This document shows, piece by piece, positions 10,058 through 18,539 of a stretch of DNA of 64,000 bases. The notes under the pieces are model-generated. The model had not been told where the DNA came from. It did no database searches and was given only the letters and a program-made list of their open reading frames with translations. A program made the translations under genes and the position numbers. The DNA lies in assembly GCA_031213475.1 (NCBI GenBank), contig JARUPZ010000002.1, positions 17,538,079 to 17,602,078 of the forward strand, in the 5' to 3' direction. This stretch comes from Nereocystis luetkeana. Lineage: Eukaryota; Sar; Phaeophyceae; Laminariales; Laminariaceae. Each line of letters starts with the position of its first letter. The first letter of the stretch is position 1.

Positions 10058-10694
10058 GAAGTAGAACATGACCATACTACTAGTGCCACCAACTGGTGCT
10101 GCTGGTTCGAACGTGGTCTTCCCTTGTCTTCTCTTCTTGTTTTTGTTTTTTTTTCTTTCTTGCGCTGACTCTCCGTGATTTTCATATTATTTTTTTCTCT
10201 TCCTCTTCCTTTTCTGATTGATAAGCCGTACTGAAGGAGCCGTGCGGCGTGGTTGGAAGACGAACCTGCTCTGCTCGTTTCGTATTGTCTGACGCCAAGG
10301 GGCTGGGCATAGTTGACCAACGCAGGGCGGAGACGGCAGTCTGGGTAGCAAGGTACCAGGCGGATTAGCAGGGAGAACCTGGCTATATACTACTCGTACC
10401 ACAAGCTGCTGCCGCCACCTGGAAGGTGCTTTGGGCTTTGGTCTGCCTGCTATTTCCCCTTTGTTATTTTTCCTTGTTACTCTTTTCCTTGGTTCTTTGT
10501 CTTACTCTGTTTACAAGCAGCAGTCGTGTTTTTTCTTATTTTATTTTTTTTCTTTCTTTTCTTCAGCTCGTTATTTTTCAAGTGCTCGCCTGCGGGGGGG
10601 GGGGCACGACAGATTGTTTCTTCTAGTTTTTGCTTTCATTTTTTTTCTTCTCTTTCGATTTGTCTACCTTGTTTTTGTTTTCTCTTTGATTGTT
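10058..10694. other. Pyrimidine-rich stretch, no gene
   Basis: The sequence alternates CT-rich and T-rich blocks with one G run at about 10595-10604. Frames on the plus strand are just phenylalanine and leucine from T-rich sequence. Confidence 0.4.
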
Positions 10695-10940
10695 TCTTTT
10701 CGTTTCACTATTTCATAGATTGCGTATGTCGTGCCTGTCGTATCTAGTATGATGACACGGCTTTGCATTGCCCACTGCAGTGCACAACACGTGGCAACGT
10801 AGCATCTCTGTGGTTTCGCTTTGTGACCACAGAACTTGTATCTCTTCTAGGATTGAAGAATCGGCACGGACACTGGTTGTGCTGGATGTCGACGGGTAAA
10901 AAGAACGGTTTAATGTGAAGAACACACACACACCGGGGAC
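10695..10940 (+). repeat. Dispersed repeat family F, copy 3
   Basis: It aligns with 505-760 along most of its length: TTTCATAGA, CGTGCCTGTCGTATC, TAGCATCTCTGTGG, AAGAATCGGCACGG, GTTGTGCTGGATGTCGACGG. It ends in ACACACACACACC, again a CA tail. Confidence 0.75.
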
Positions 10941-11083
10941 ACCATGGTGCCCTGTAATACTCTGTCTGTAGTTCTGTTCTACTTCACGTACCTGGTTGTA
11001 GTAACTAAGAAGAGCGATGGTCGTGTGGACGCGGTGTTGCCGACCATAGTTAGTTTCGCAATATATGTACAAAAAAGAATGAA

Positions 11084-11500
11084 CTCGAGGAGGGTGTCGC
11101 GATAATACAGACTCCAGCTTGTTTACTCGTGGTAGGGGTCGACAGGAATCCAGAAGGAGCGAGGGGTGACAGACCCACCCCGATGGCGTGGGGATGGAGT
11201 TTGGATGCATGCGGCTTGGGAATTAAGAATAGAAAGTGACGAGTACACATAATCTTATTTTGGCAGGTAGGAGGGAGAGCGAAGAAAACACGTGAAGTAT
11301 ATCGTAGATAAAGGACAGAAGGAAGTAGACATATTGTTGTTCTCACATTAACTGTATGTACCTATACCTGTGGTATATCTACTTAAAAGGTAGAGAAGAT
11401 TGTGATGTGTCCTTTTTTTTGTGTAGGATTTCTTGTTTGAGGAATGTTTTGAGTGATCAACGTTGAAGCTCGTGCTGCACACTGTCGGATGGCAAGCAAG
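11084..11500 (+). mobile_element. LINE 3' end, second copy, interrupted
   Basis: 11084-11245 matches 8654-8800 (TCGAGGAGGGTGTCG, CCGATGGCGTGGGGATG, TTAAGAATAGAA). The terminal block GTTGAAGCTCGTGCTGCACA...GTCGGATGGCAAGCA resumes at 11455-11500. The spacing is about 75 bp longer than in the copy at 8388-8998, and the extra sequence includes a fragment of the (AAC)n-tailed repeat at 11331-11354. That suggests a later insertion into this copy. Confidence 0.65.
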
Positions 11501-11878
11501 TGTGGAAGTGTTACCTGTCCTGTGGACGACGCCAAATGCGAAGGTGCTACCTACTGAGCTATACCTGGTACAGTATATGTCGGGGTGTAAAAGATCGATA
11601 GATCGCCCAGCCCACAGGGTATTCCTTAATAAACAGTACGCGACATCACTTAAGAAGCTGGCAGTTAAGAATGTCAGATTGGGATTTACGGAAAAATTAA
11701 GAATTTACAGGTAAGCATATGTGCTGAACTCGAGGAGGAAATAATAACTAGAAATTGGGAAGTAGTGCAAGCGGGTCGGCAGGTAAGAATTTGGCTGACT
11801 GCACTGCACCCCTGAAAAAAAAAGAATCCGTCCAAGCATCCCGTGGACACCGTCGACAACCCAAGTGGGTCGCAACAG

Positions 11879-12340
11879 CCGTGGACACCGTCGACAACCG
11901 CGCTGGCTACAGATTTCGCCTGCTCGAGAAGACAGGGAGCCTGATGACGGGGGACGGGACAGGTGACGAGCGAATCAACCTAGAGGGACTAACGGAGCCT
12001 TTGGCATTCATGGACGATGCAAGCGAGGACGAGGCGGTATAGGGGCCGGGGGGGGGGGGGGGGGTGGGAGCAGTGGGGAGGAAATCGACGGGCAAGGAGC
12101 TGATAGAGAAAGTGACGGGGATGGCCGCGGGAGGGGGAGAGGGGGTGGTGATGAGAGTGGAGAGGAAGCGGATGTGGGTCAGGGGGCGAGGAGCAAAAGC
12201 AAGGAGAAGGGGAGCAGGGCGAGGGCAATGGGGACGGGGACGAGGACGAGGACAGCGATGAGGTGGATGAGCACGGTGAGGACGAGGACGACGACAGCGA
12301 GGAGGAATATATGATGAGGACAGCTTGGAAGAAGGTGATG
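11879..12340 (+). pseudogene. Acidic-protein coding segment broken by frameshifts
   Basis: The first frame reads VDTVDNRAGYRFRLLEKTGS to LAFMDDASEDEA and then stops at 12042 next to a long G run. After the G run a highly acidic reading continues but moves through all three frames: GSSGEEIDGQGADRESDGDG, then DGDEDEDSDEVDEHGEDEDD, then YDEDSLEEGD. The last is followed by a donor-like GTATGC at 12341. This fits a gene damaged by indels in G-rich and GA-rich sequence, or sequencing errors in homopolymers. A possible acceptor is at 11876-11878 (CAACAG). The function is not recognised; acidic low-complexity tracts are common in chromatin proteins and in some transposon ORFs. Confidence 0.45.
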
Positions 12341-12608
12341 GTATGCGGGTTTTATGTTCTTGTGTTGTTACATCTCGTCTCGTTTGGTTCCACCTTTAAG
12401 GTGGGCCCCTGTACAGGTAACTAGGTACAGTATTACCAGTGTTTAGCGGGTACTTGACAAGACGTTTCCTGACTTATGGCTTACAGGATTGTACTGTGTG
12501 GTTCTCTTCTCGGGAATAGTCCCAGAGTTTGACCCTTGAACAACGTGAAATACGACCCTCTTTTCATTTTCATTTGCCCCCACACTCTCCTCATCGTATG
12601 GCATGCAG
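12341..12608 (+). other. Candidate 268 bp intron
   Basis: It starts GTATGCGGG and ends CGTATGGCATGCAG. Joining across it restores a consistent acidic reading frame, ...SLEEGD-DASDSGKEPL. The match in phase is the only support. Confidence 0.4.
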
Positions 12609-13062
12609 ATGCCTCTGACAGCGGGAAAGAACCGCTGACTCTGCTGGACGACGAAGACGGCATGTCACCGGAGGATGAGGCAATCGGGATGGTTATTTCC
12701 GGATGGGTTTCGTCTTCAAGAGTCGAGACCACCTGCTCTAGACAACTCTTTCGTGAAACGTGGTGTGCTAGTGAATAGTGAGACTAAGCATGGGGTGGTT
12801 TGGTGGCCTGGTCACTAGCAAGGGGCAGGAGCGCACGAAAGTAGTGTACGACTACCGTGTGCATCTTGAACAAGACCAAAGCGTGCGGAGCATGAAGCTA
12901 CCGTTAGGTGCATACAGCACGGAAACAAGCGCGGCGGTGGGTGCGTGGGTGTTACTAGAGCATAACCACAAAGAGCAGACGGGGGGGGACAGTCGGAACG
13001 GGCGGGCAGAACAGTCAGCTGGGAGATTCACAAGCAGGCGGAGAAAAACCGGCAGTCAGTAG
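12609..13062 (+). pseudogene. Continuation of the broken gene, chromodomain-like segment
   Basis: The first frame gives DASDSGKEPLTLLDDEDGMS and IGMVISGWVSSSR, with a stop at 12776-12778. A second frame continues with MGWFGGLVTSKGQERTKVVY, DYRVHLEQDQSVRSMKLPLG and GAWVLLEH. The pattern GWFxGxVTS....VVYD....GAWVLLE resembles small beta-barrel (Tudor/chromo/PWWP-like) repeats seen in algal transposon-related proteins. That is a loose family impression, not a search result. The frame change means the gene is broken as written. Confidence 0.4.
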
Positions 13063-13320
13063 CAGGGGGAGAGTATTGACACCCAAGGTGCGTAATATGT
13101 CGATTGAGTGGCTATAATGAAGCTACCGTTAGGTGCATACAGCACGGACACAATCGCGGCGGTGGGTGCGTGGGTTTTAGTAGAGCGTACCGACAAAGAG
13201 CAGACGGGGGGGGCAGTCGGAACCGGCGGGCAGAACAGTCAGCTGGGAGATTCACAAGCAGGCGGAGAAAAATCGGCAGTCAGTAGCAGGGGGAGAGCAT
13301 TGACGCCCACAACGTGCGTA
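12892..13320 (+). repeat. 225 bp tandem duplication
   Basis: ATGAAGCTACCGTTAGGTGC occurs at 12892 and again at 13117, and the sequence stays similar to about 13320, including GTCAGCTGGGAGATTCACAA. The unit contains the end of the chromodomain-like segment. The second copy has lost the longer frame, so the duplication followed or accompanied decay of the gene. Confidence 0.85.
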
Positions 13321-13372
13321 AAGTGTGTGTATTCTTCACGTTAAACCGTTATTTCTAACCGTCGACATTTTT
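13321..13372 (-). repeat. Dispersed repeat family F, 3' end, inverted copy
   Basis: On the minus strand it reads AATGTCGACGGTTAGAAATA, ACGGTTTAACGTGAAGAATA and CACACAC. This matches the end of the copy at 10695-10940. Confidence 0.65.
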
Positions 13373-13378
13373 GTGTAC

Positions 13379-13711
13379 AGCGGGTTTTGGTGGATGCTTC
13401 TTCGGGAGTGCTTGGGAGGGGGGACTGGGCCCTTGCGGTTGGAGGTGGCAGGGTCTGGGGTACGAGTAGAAACAGTAGTAATAGTGTGTGGGGGGAAGGG
13501 TTGGAGAAGAGGTAGAAAAGCTACGGAGAGAGCGAGACGGCAGGGACTCTCTCATACCGGTAGGTATTACCGATAGCAGTGTAGACCAGCACCACCGCAC
13601 GACCTTCTGCGCGTTGAAACATGCGCGTAGCAGTAATAAACCAGCCATTTTGATGGGCAGCGGGTTTTTGGTAGATGCTTCTTCGGGGGTGGTTAAGGAG
13701 GGGAGTGGCCG
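13379..13711 (+). repeat. Pair of related ~52 bp segments
   Basis: GCGGGTTTTGGTGGATGCTT at 13379-13430 recurs as GCGGGTTTTTGGTAGATGCT at 13660-13711, both followed by CTTCGGG and G-rich sequence. They are probably parts of repeats related to the neighbouring retroelement ends. The sequence between them is unassigned. Confidence 0.5.
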
Positions 13712-13769
13712 TTTTTTGGTGGATGAGATGGAGGAACGTTGGTTGCAGTATTCTTCATGTGCGTCACAT

Positions 13770-13923
13770 CAGTTTTGATTTGTCGTTGGATACATACTGC
13801 CGCGCTTTTGTTCTGGAGAGTTCTTCACTTTCTGTTATCAATAGTCGTTTATTAGAAAAACACTAAACATAGTCGGATGGCAAGCATAATAATAATGACG
13901 CTATAATGTCGGAAGGCAAGCAC

Positions 13924-14003
<80 letters not shown>

Positions 14004-14148
14004 TAATAGTAATATACTAATTTGTCGTATGACTGCTGCGCTTTTGTTCTGGCGAGTTCTTCACTTTCTGTTCCCTAGTCTTTTTAGAACAAACTGCTGT
14101 TACAACACTACACATTGAATTGTCGGATGGCAAGCATAACAATAATAT
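13770..14148 (+). mobile_element. Two successive retroelement 3' ends with AAT tails
   Basis: The blocks CTGCCGCGCTTTTGTTCTGG, GTTCTTCACTTTCTGTT and GTCGGATGGCAAGCATAATA occur at 13790-13895, and again at 14034-14148 as CTGCTGCGCTTTTGTTCTGG and TTGTCGGATGGCAAGCATAA. A further partial end (TGTCGGAAGGCAAGCACAAT) at 13906 leads into the long AAT array. GTCGGATGGCAAGC plus AAT repeats is the 3' terminus of the LINE family at 8388-8998, so these are stacked 3' ends. Confidence 0.65.
13923..14001 (+). repeat. (AAT)n microsatellite, about 26 units
   Basis: Uninterrupted AAT units run for about 79 bp directly after the terminal motif GGCAAGCAC. This is best read as an expanded retroelement tail. The asparagine frame across it is not a gene. 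Confidence 0.9.
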
Positions 14149-14273
14149 TATTAATGATTTTAATAACAAAATAAAAAGAGTGCGAGTAATAATAATGATG
14201 GTATTAATTGAAATATTATACCTCTCCATAAATATAGAGTCTGTACAACAACTATAAACAGTGATGTCATGAC

Positions 14274-14330
14274 GCTTAGATTGGGTAGCTACTAGGCAAA
14301 AGGTTAACCAATCGCCTACCCAATCTAAGC
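14274..14330. repeat. Perfect 15 bp inverted repeat
   Basis: GCTTAGATTGGGTAG at 14274-14288 is perfectly complementary to CTACCCAATCTAAGC at 14316-14330, with a 27-base spacer. It lies inside the internal side of the LTR element at 14519-14813. It could be a hairpin or the termini of a tiny foldback; no function is shown. Confidence 0.7.
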
Positions 14331-14518
14331 CTCACAACAATTTCCCCCCTGGAACGGAACGGGTACCGGATATATATACGGGCCGACGCGTGACACAAAC
14401 ACGCGGTTCCAATTTCTTGAGATCCAGAAGCATTTTTCAGATTCTTGACAAGTTCGCTTTGATTTTAAAAGCGATTTCATGGTGGACGTGAGATTCGGAC
14501 TTACGCCCAACGACCCAT

Positions 14519-14813
14519 GTCCTGCCGTCGGCGCCACTTGTTAAGATCAATCATGCGGGACACTTTGTGTCCCTATTAATAACAGGTCTACCTATTAAGT
14601 CGGTACTCGTTGGTACTCACGTGTATTGTTTAGAATAAGAGCAGCTTTATTCCTTTCGTGCACGGGGAGACTGGGACGAAGCTCGTGTGTCTCTGAAAAA
14701 CCCCTGGGTTTCCACCTATAAGATACGCCTTCAAAGTACTGCGAATACGTTTCCAGTGCCTGAGCCCAGGTATTTACCGGGTTTTCAACCTCATACAAAG
14801 CGGTATCATAACA
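14519..14813 (-). mobile_element. LTR and primer-binding site of a copia-like retrotransposon
   Basis: Read on the minus strand, the LTR begins TGTTATGAT at 14813 and ends ATCTTAACA at 14539 (275 bp). Two bases later comes TGGCGCCGACGGCAGGAC, a primer-binding site beginning TGG as needed to pair with a tRNA 3' CCA end. The complementary strand even resembles a tRNA T-arm plus CCA. The LTR shares TCGGTACTC, AGAGCAGCTTTATTCC and TTTCGTGCACGGGGAGAC with the 456 bp LTR at 57160-57615 but is internally deleted. No polyprotein remains. The copia assignment is inference from LTR size and ends. Confidence 0.7.
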
Positions 14814-14839
14814 GCAGCAGTTAGTTAGGTAGTTGTTCG

Positions 14840-14905
14840 GATAATATTAGTATTTTGTAGAACAACACTACAACATTGTCGGATGGCAAGCTTATAATAA
14901 TGATA
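14840..14905 (+). repeat. LINE 3' end with short AAT tail
   Basis: It reads AACAACACTACAACATTGTC, GGATGGCAAGC and TTATAATAATGATAATA. It is the third copy of this terminus within 1.1 kb. Confidence 0.6.
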
Positions 14906-14952
14906 ATATGCAATGAGGTATGTTTTTCATACTATTATTATCCTTGAAACAT

Positions 14953-15075
14953 CCGGCGTCCCCGGTGGCTTAGTAGGTGGTCCGCGTGTGCCTAAAATCA
15001 ATTTCGTAGGTTCAAGTCTCACCCAGTGCATACTCTCTCGTAAGGACCTTTTCTTGCATCAAAATTGATTACCGG
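14953..15075 (+). mobile_element. SINE-like element, second family, copy 2
   Basis: The tRNA-like head has box A-like CGGTGGCTTAGTAGGTGG and box B-like AGGTTCAAGTCTCACC at a spacing close to that of a real tRNA. The body follows as CCTTTTCTTGCATCAAAATT. It matches 7699-7866. Shortly after, at 15153-15171, lies a snippet of the first SINE family (ATGAAGGCACGTACC). Confidence 0.55.
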
Positions 15076-15993
15076 AAAGCGCGAAAGCGTGAGTTAGCTA
15101 CATTCGATGAACATCGACGATCAGTGGAAATGCTGAACACTATGCATGCGCGACAAAAAAATGAAGGCACGTACCGGGGGGGGGGGACCGGAACGACACC
15201 TACTACCTGTACTGTGTGACGACGGCTTGTCCAGAAGACCGCTGAGGGTAAACACCTCATAGAGTTAAGCTGGAAAGCAAAAGTGATGATAAAAAAGCGT
15301 TATATTCTTGATGCGACTGGAAGCTGTTAAAAATCGGGCGATTCTTCGAACTGATTGGGAGTGGTTGTTCTTGATTTATTTGGCACTCGCGCATATAAAT
15401 CATTGATTCTTAATGATATCTCAGCTAATAAATGCATACCGGGTCCATTGTGATTGTGCGATTATTTGTCGAGTTTTTGGTGAGATTAGCGAGAATATTA
15501 CGCACGTACCATACACATACACATATACATCCATTTAACGTACGGCAAGAAATAAGACCGGACCGGACCGCTGGTCGCGCCATGGTGTCAAGCAGCTGAT
15601 GGGTGTTGTACCAGTGTTAGCAGGTGACGAGATGAGTGCTGAGTGACAAGACGTAAAAAGCCAAACCTCCAAACCTAAAACGACACTATAAAAAGCTTCA
15701 AAAACACCCGGAACTGTCAAGTTCAATGGCTCGGATCTGTTCGTTTTTACACGTACATACCACGTGTACTTGTAATGGCCCGAAAAACATCATGCATGAT
15801 GATGATAATATGTGGTGTGATACGAAAATAAGGTATTATAGGTGTATTCCATCGCTTTACGCGACTCTTGTTTAGTTCACAGAGGGTGGATTTGAATTGA
15901 GCATGCCTACTTTATTCCGGTGCAGAGTGCAGAGAGATTGTTGTGGCGACTTTGAACGCCCCCCCCGACAGCAGTACCTTCTCCTGGAGAGCG
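15076..15993. other. No gene or repeat recognised
   Basis: Beyond the short SINE snippet and an 11-base G run near 15177, nothing supportable was seen on either strand. Confidence 0.35.
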
Positions 15994-16040
15994 GGGGGGG
16001 GGCGTACTCGGTTGTTGTTTGCCTTAGCCATTTGACCAGG
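15994..16040 (-). repeat. Poly(C)-tailed family H, 3' end, inverted
   Basis: On the minus strand it reads TGGTCAAATGGCTAAGGCAA, ACAACAACCGAGTACG and then a C run. It matches 46170-46247. It directly abuts a poly(G) run and the inverted 3' end of family A, so two different poly(C)-tailed repeats sit next to each other. Confidence 0.65.
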
Positions 16041-16110
16041 GGGGGGGGGGGGGGTGTACTCGATAGGAGAGATGTACTCGATCTCTTGCTTGGCCGTAGT
16101 CGTATGATCA
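16041..16110 (-). repeat. Poly(C)-tailed family A, 3' end fragment, inverted
   Basis: On the minus strand it reads ATCATACGACTACGGCCAAG, GAGATCGAGTACATCTCTCC, TATCGAGTACACC and a C run. This is the terminal 70 bp of the family whose long copies lie at 29.8-55.5 kb. Confidence 0.75.
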
Positions 16111-17617
16111 GGGGGGGGGGGAGGCGGGTCTAACGCGCGTGATGCTAGGATATTCATTCGTCGCCTCGTCGTATTGCCTCGTCAGACTGATATTGACCGG
16201 GGCGATTCAGTCATTCTGCCCCAAAGCTTCCGTTCGCTTTGTGTGTACAACGCGTTGCACTGCTGCTAGACTGCTTGCTACTCCAGTGTGCAGAAAATCG
16301 TTGCAAGCGCCTATACTCTCCGACGGAAATCAACCATGGCATCGAGCGGGTGGACCGCACCATGCGGCACGGGTACTAGCAGCGAGATGGTCGTCAACGA
16401 GCGCTATAGGTATAGCCTACCTATGCCGTACGCTGTCGTGGAGTTCACCAACAACAAACAGCAAGCAACCCTCCGTCGGCGCTGCCACCAGTTTACCTCC
16501 CGACGAGGCAGCACATTACATTGCATGAAACAGGCCTCCCCTGGCATCTTTCCGTCACATCTGCGAGCACAGGCGCAATACCACACAGGAAAATAGTAGG
16601 CTATATAAGGGAGAGTATTTGGCAGCGTTGGACTTCACTGGTGGTGGCCCATCATTATTTTATAAACCAATTTGAGACGGTGTCGTGCCCCCTTTACGAC
16701 CGGCCAGCGTGTACGGAGGTTCGAATACGCGACGTCTTACTACGCCCCCCCTCCCCCCCTGAAGCCCCGAACCTTATCACCTACAAGGAGGAAGACTGGT
16801 GACGCGTTCTACGACAGAGGTGTAGCACATTTCCGCCTACTAAATAGTTTCTGAATGACGGGGCTCCTTAACCCAAAATCGTCGGAATGCCATTATTTTT
16901 TTTCGAAAGATGACGTAATTGTATAGTTGGGTCATGGGATAATTCACCGGGATGCAATTTTGATTTTTGATGAAGCCAATTTTTCGGGTGACTTAGTGTT
17001 AGTGTGGAGCTCCTCAAGTGATTTTAGGGCGAACCTCCATCGTAAACCGCCTCTGGTGCTACGGTAGAAAGAGTGTGATGCCATGATTTTTACTACTACC
17101 GCATGTACGTCACTCGGGCGAGTGGCTCTGTGCCTCGCTCAAATTTGGACGCAACTATAGTTTGTTGTTGGAGAGTAACAAAACAACCCTCTGCCTGTGA
17201 ACATCGCGAAAACAAAACGCCTGGGGGATGACAAAAAATGCCTACGTACGAGGTAGAAATAAGATGGTCATCACTCGGCCGAGTGGTTATCATCAAGCTG
17301 AAAATATAGGGCATAAAAGCGCCCCCCCCCCCCCGACTGTACGTAGCACCAGTCAGAACGCACGAAGAGAAAGACACATGTCAGCGGACTGCTCTCCTGC
17401 AACATATCGGTGACGTTTGCACAAGCACTGGGCGAGGATCTCGTCGTAGCGCGTACAGCAGGGCGCAACTATATAGCTGGTTTCGTGTTGAGCAGGCCAG
17501 GCTGAAAGGGGTGGTGGGGTGGAGAGGGTGCAGGGTATTGGCAGAGCGGGTAGGGAGAAGAGAGTCCCACAGGGTAAGGGCGCGGGGTGGAAAGGGGCGA
17601 GGGAAGGCTGCCTGCAG
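16111..17617. other. Unassigned stretch
   Basis: A plus-strand frame at 16288-16596 (with SSEMVVNERYRYSLPMPYAV) looks mildly coding but has no domain or matching splice sites. C and T runs occur at 16745-16760 and 17322-17334. No shared repeat was recognised. Confidence 0.3.
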
Positions 17618-17755
17618 CCGCAACCGATATCAAACCGTCAATCATGGTTTGCACTACCCACATCCCGCATGAAAAGTTCGGAGAAGAAGCGGGAGAAGCA
17701 CAAAGATGCTCCGCCACAGAGTAAAGATGCACCGACACGGCTGTCCATGAGATAA
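17618..17755 (+). CDS. Candidate terminal exon, basic C-terminus
   Basis: A good acceptor, GGCTGCCTGCAG, lies just before 17618. The frame then reads PQPISNRQSWFALPTSRMKS, continues with a lysine-rich stretch SEKKREKHKDAPPQSKDAPT and stops at 17755. A basic, lysine-rich end like this occurs in many nuclear and transposon-encoded proteins. No upstream exon was recognised and the function is unknown. The minus strand is also open, so the call rests on the acceptor and the composition. Confidence 0.35.
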   Translation, partial: PQPISNRQSWFALPTSRMKSSEKKREKHKDAPPQSKDAPTRLSMR

Positions 17756-17771
17756 TTACAATATTTGGAGG

Positions 17772-17954
17772 ATGCCCAACGATGAAAAAAAAACATTACT
17801 TGAAGGACTGGCGGCAAGCAAAGTAAAACATGTGGTAGGTGATTCCGTCTTCACGCCAACGGTTCCCGTCAACGAGAAAATGATGGCATACGTACGACAT
17901 GGACGTTGTCGGCGAGAAAAAAAAAACGTCGCAACAAAAAAGTCACAGATTTGA
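17772..17954 (+). CDS. Small ATG-initiated ORF, unknown
   Basis: This 60-codon frame starts MPNDEKKTLLEGLAASKVKH and ends in a basic, lysine/arginine-rich tail. It begins 16 bp after the stop of the preceding candidate exon. No family is recognised; it may be chance or part of a decayed element. Confidence 0.2.
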   Translation: MPNDEKKTLLEGLAASKVKHVVGDSVFTPTVPVNEKMMAYVRHGRCRREKKNVATKKSQI

Positions 17955-17984
17955 AGCGTTCTACTATAGAGATTCACCCAGAGT

Positions 17985-18215
17985 TTTCCGAGGCTCCTCA
18001 CCTGTGGAGCTCCATACCTCACCCAAAAACTGACTGCAGCAAAAATCTAACTTCATCCCGATTAATAATTCCATGGCCCGAGCATACACACGTTATTTTT
18101 CGAAACAAAACTGGCATTCCGGCAATTTTGTGTGAAGGAAACCCGTCGTTCAGAAAACGTTTTAGCGGAAACGTGCTACCTCTATATCGCAGAACGCGTC
18201 ATTTTGTCAGGGGCC
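17985..18215 (-). repeat. Fragment of the copia-like LTR
   Basis: It matches 57285-57500 on the same strand: TTTTCCGAGGCTCCTCACCT, GGAGCTCCATA, CATGGCCCGAG/GATGGCCCGAG, TGGCATTCCG, TTCAGAAA, GTGCTACCTCTAT. Neither LTR end is present, so this is an internal LTR fragment. Confidence 0.65.
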
Positions 18216-18539
18216 ACAATTCGGCGACCATACGTTCCGCTCGTAGAATGCTCTCCCCTGGGACGTACCACACGCCTGCCCGTGCGCCTGCCCGAAAAAT
18301 CAGAACGCACAACATGGCACACACGAAATCTCGTTGCACCACACAGGCCTCATTATTTCCGTAGAGCTACCATTCAATGCCGTGAATGAGGCGCGTTAGA
18401 GTTACGCTGATAGAAGGAGCGCCTTTCTCGCGACACCTCCTGTGCACAATAGAATACTGCCCACCTCACGCCTTGAACGAACATCATCATCATTTAATTA
18501 CCACCGGGGCCTGTCATCGCAAGAAGAGCGTGCAGTGCC

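Noticed and set aside
11543..11575. tRNA-like TAGCTCAGTAGGTAGC on the minus strand
   Set aside because: D-arm only; the T-arm and acceptor stem are missing, so it is not a tRNA gene. It may be a remnant of a SINE head.
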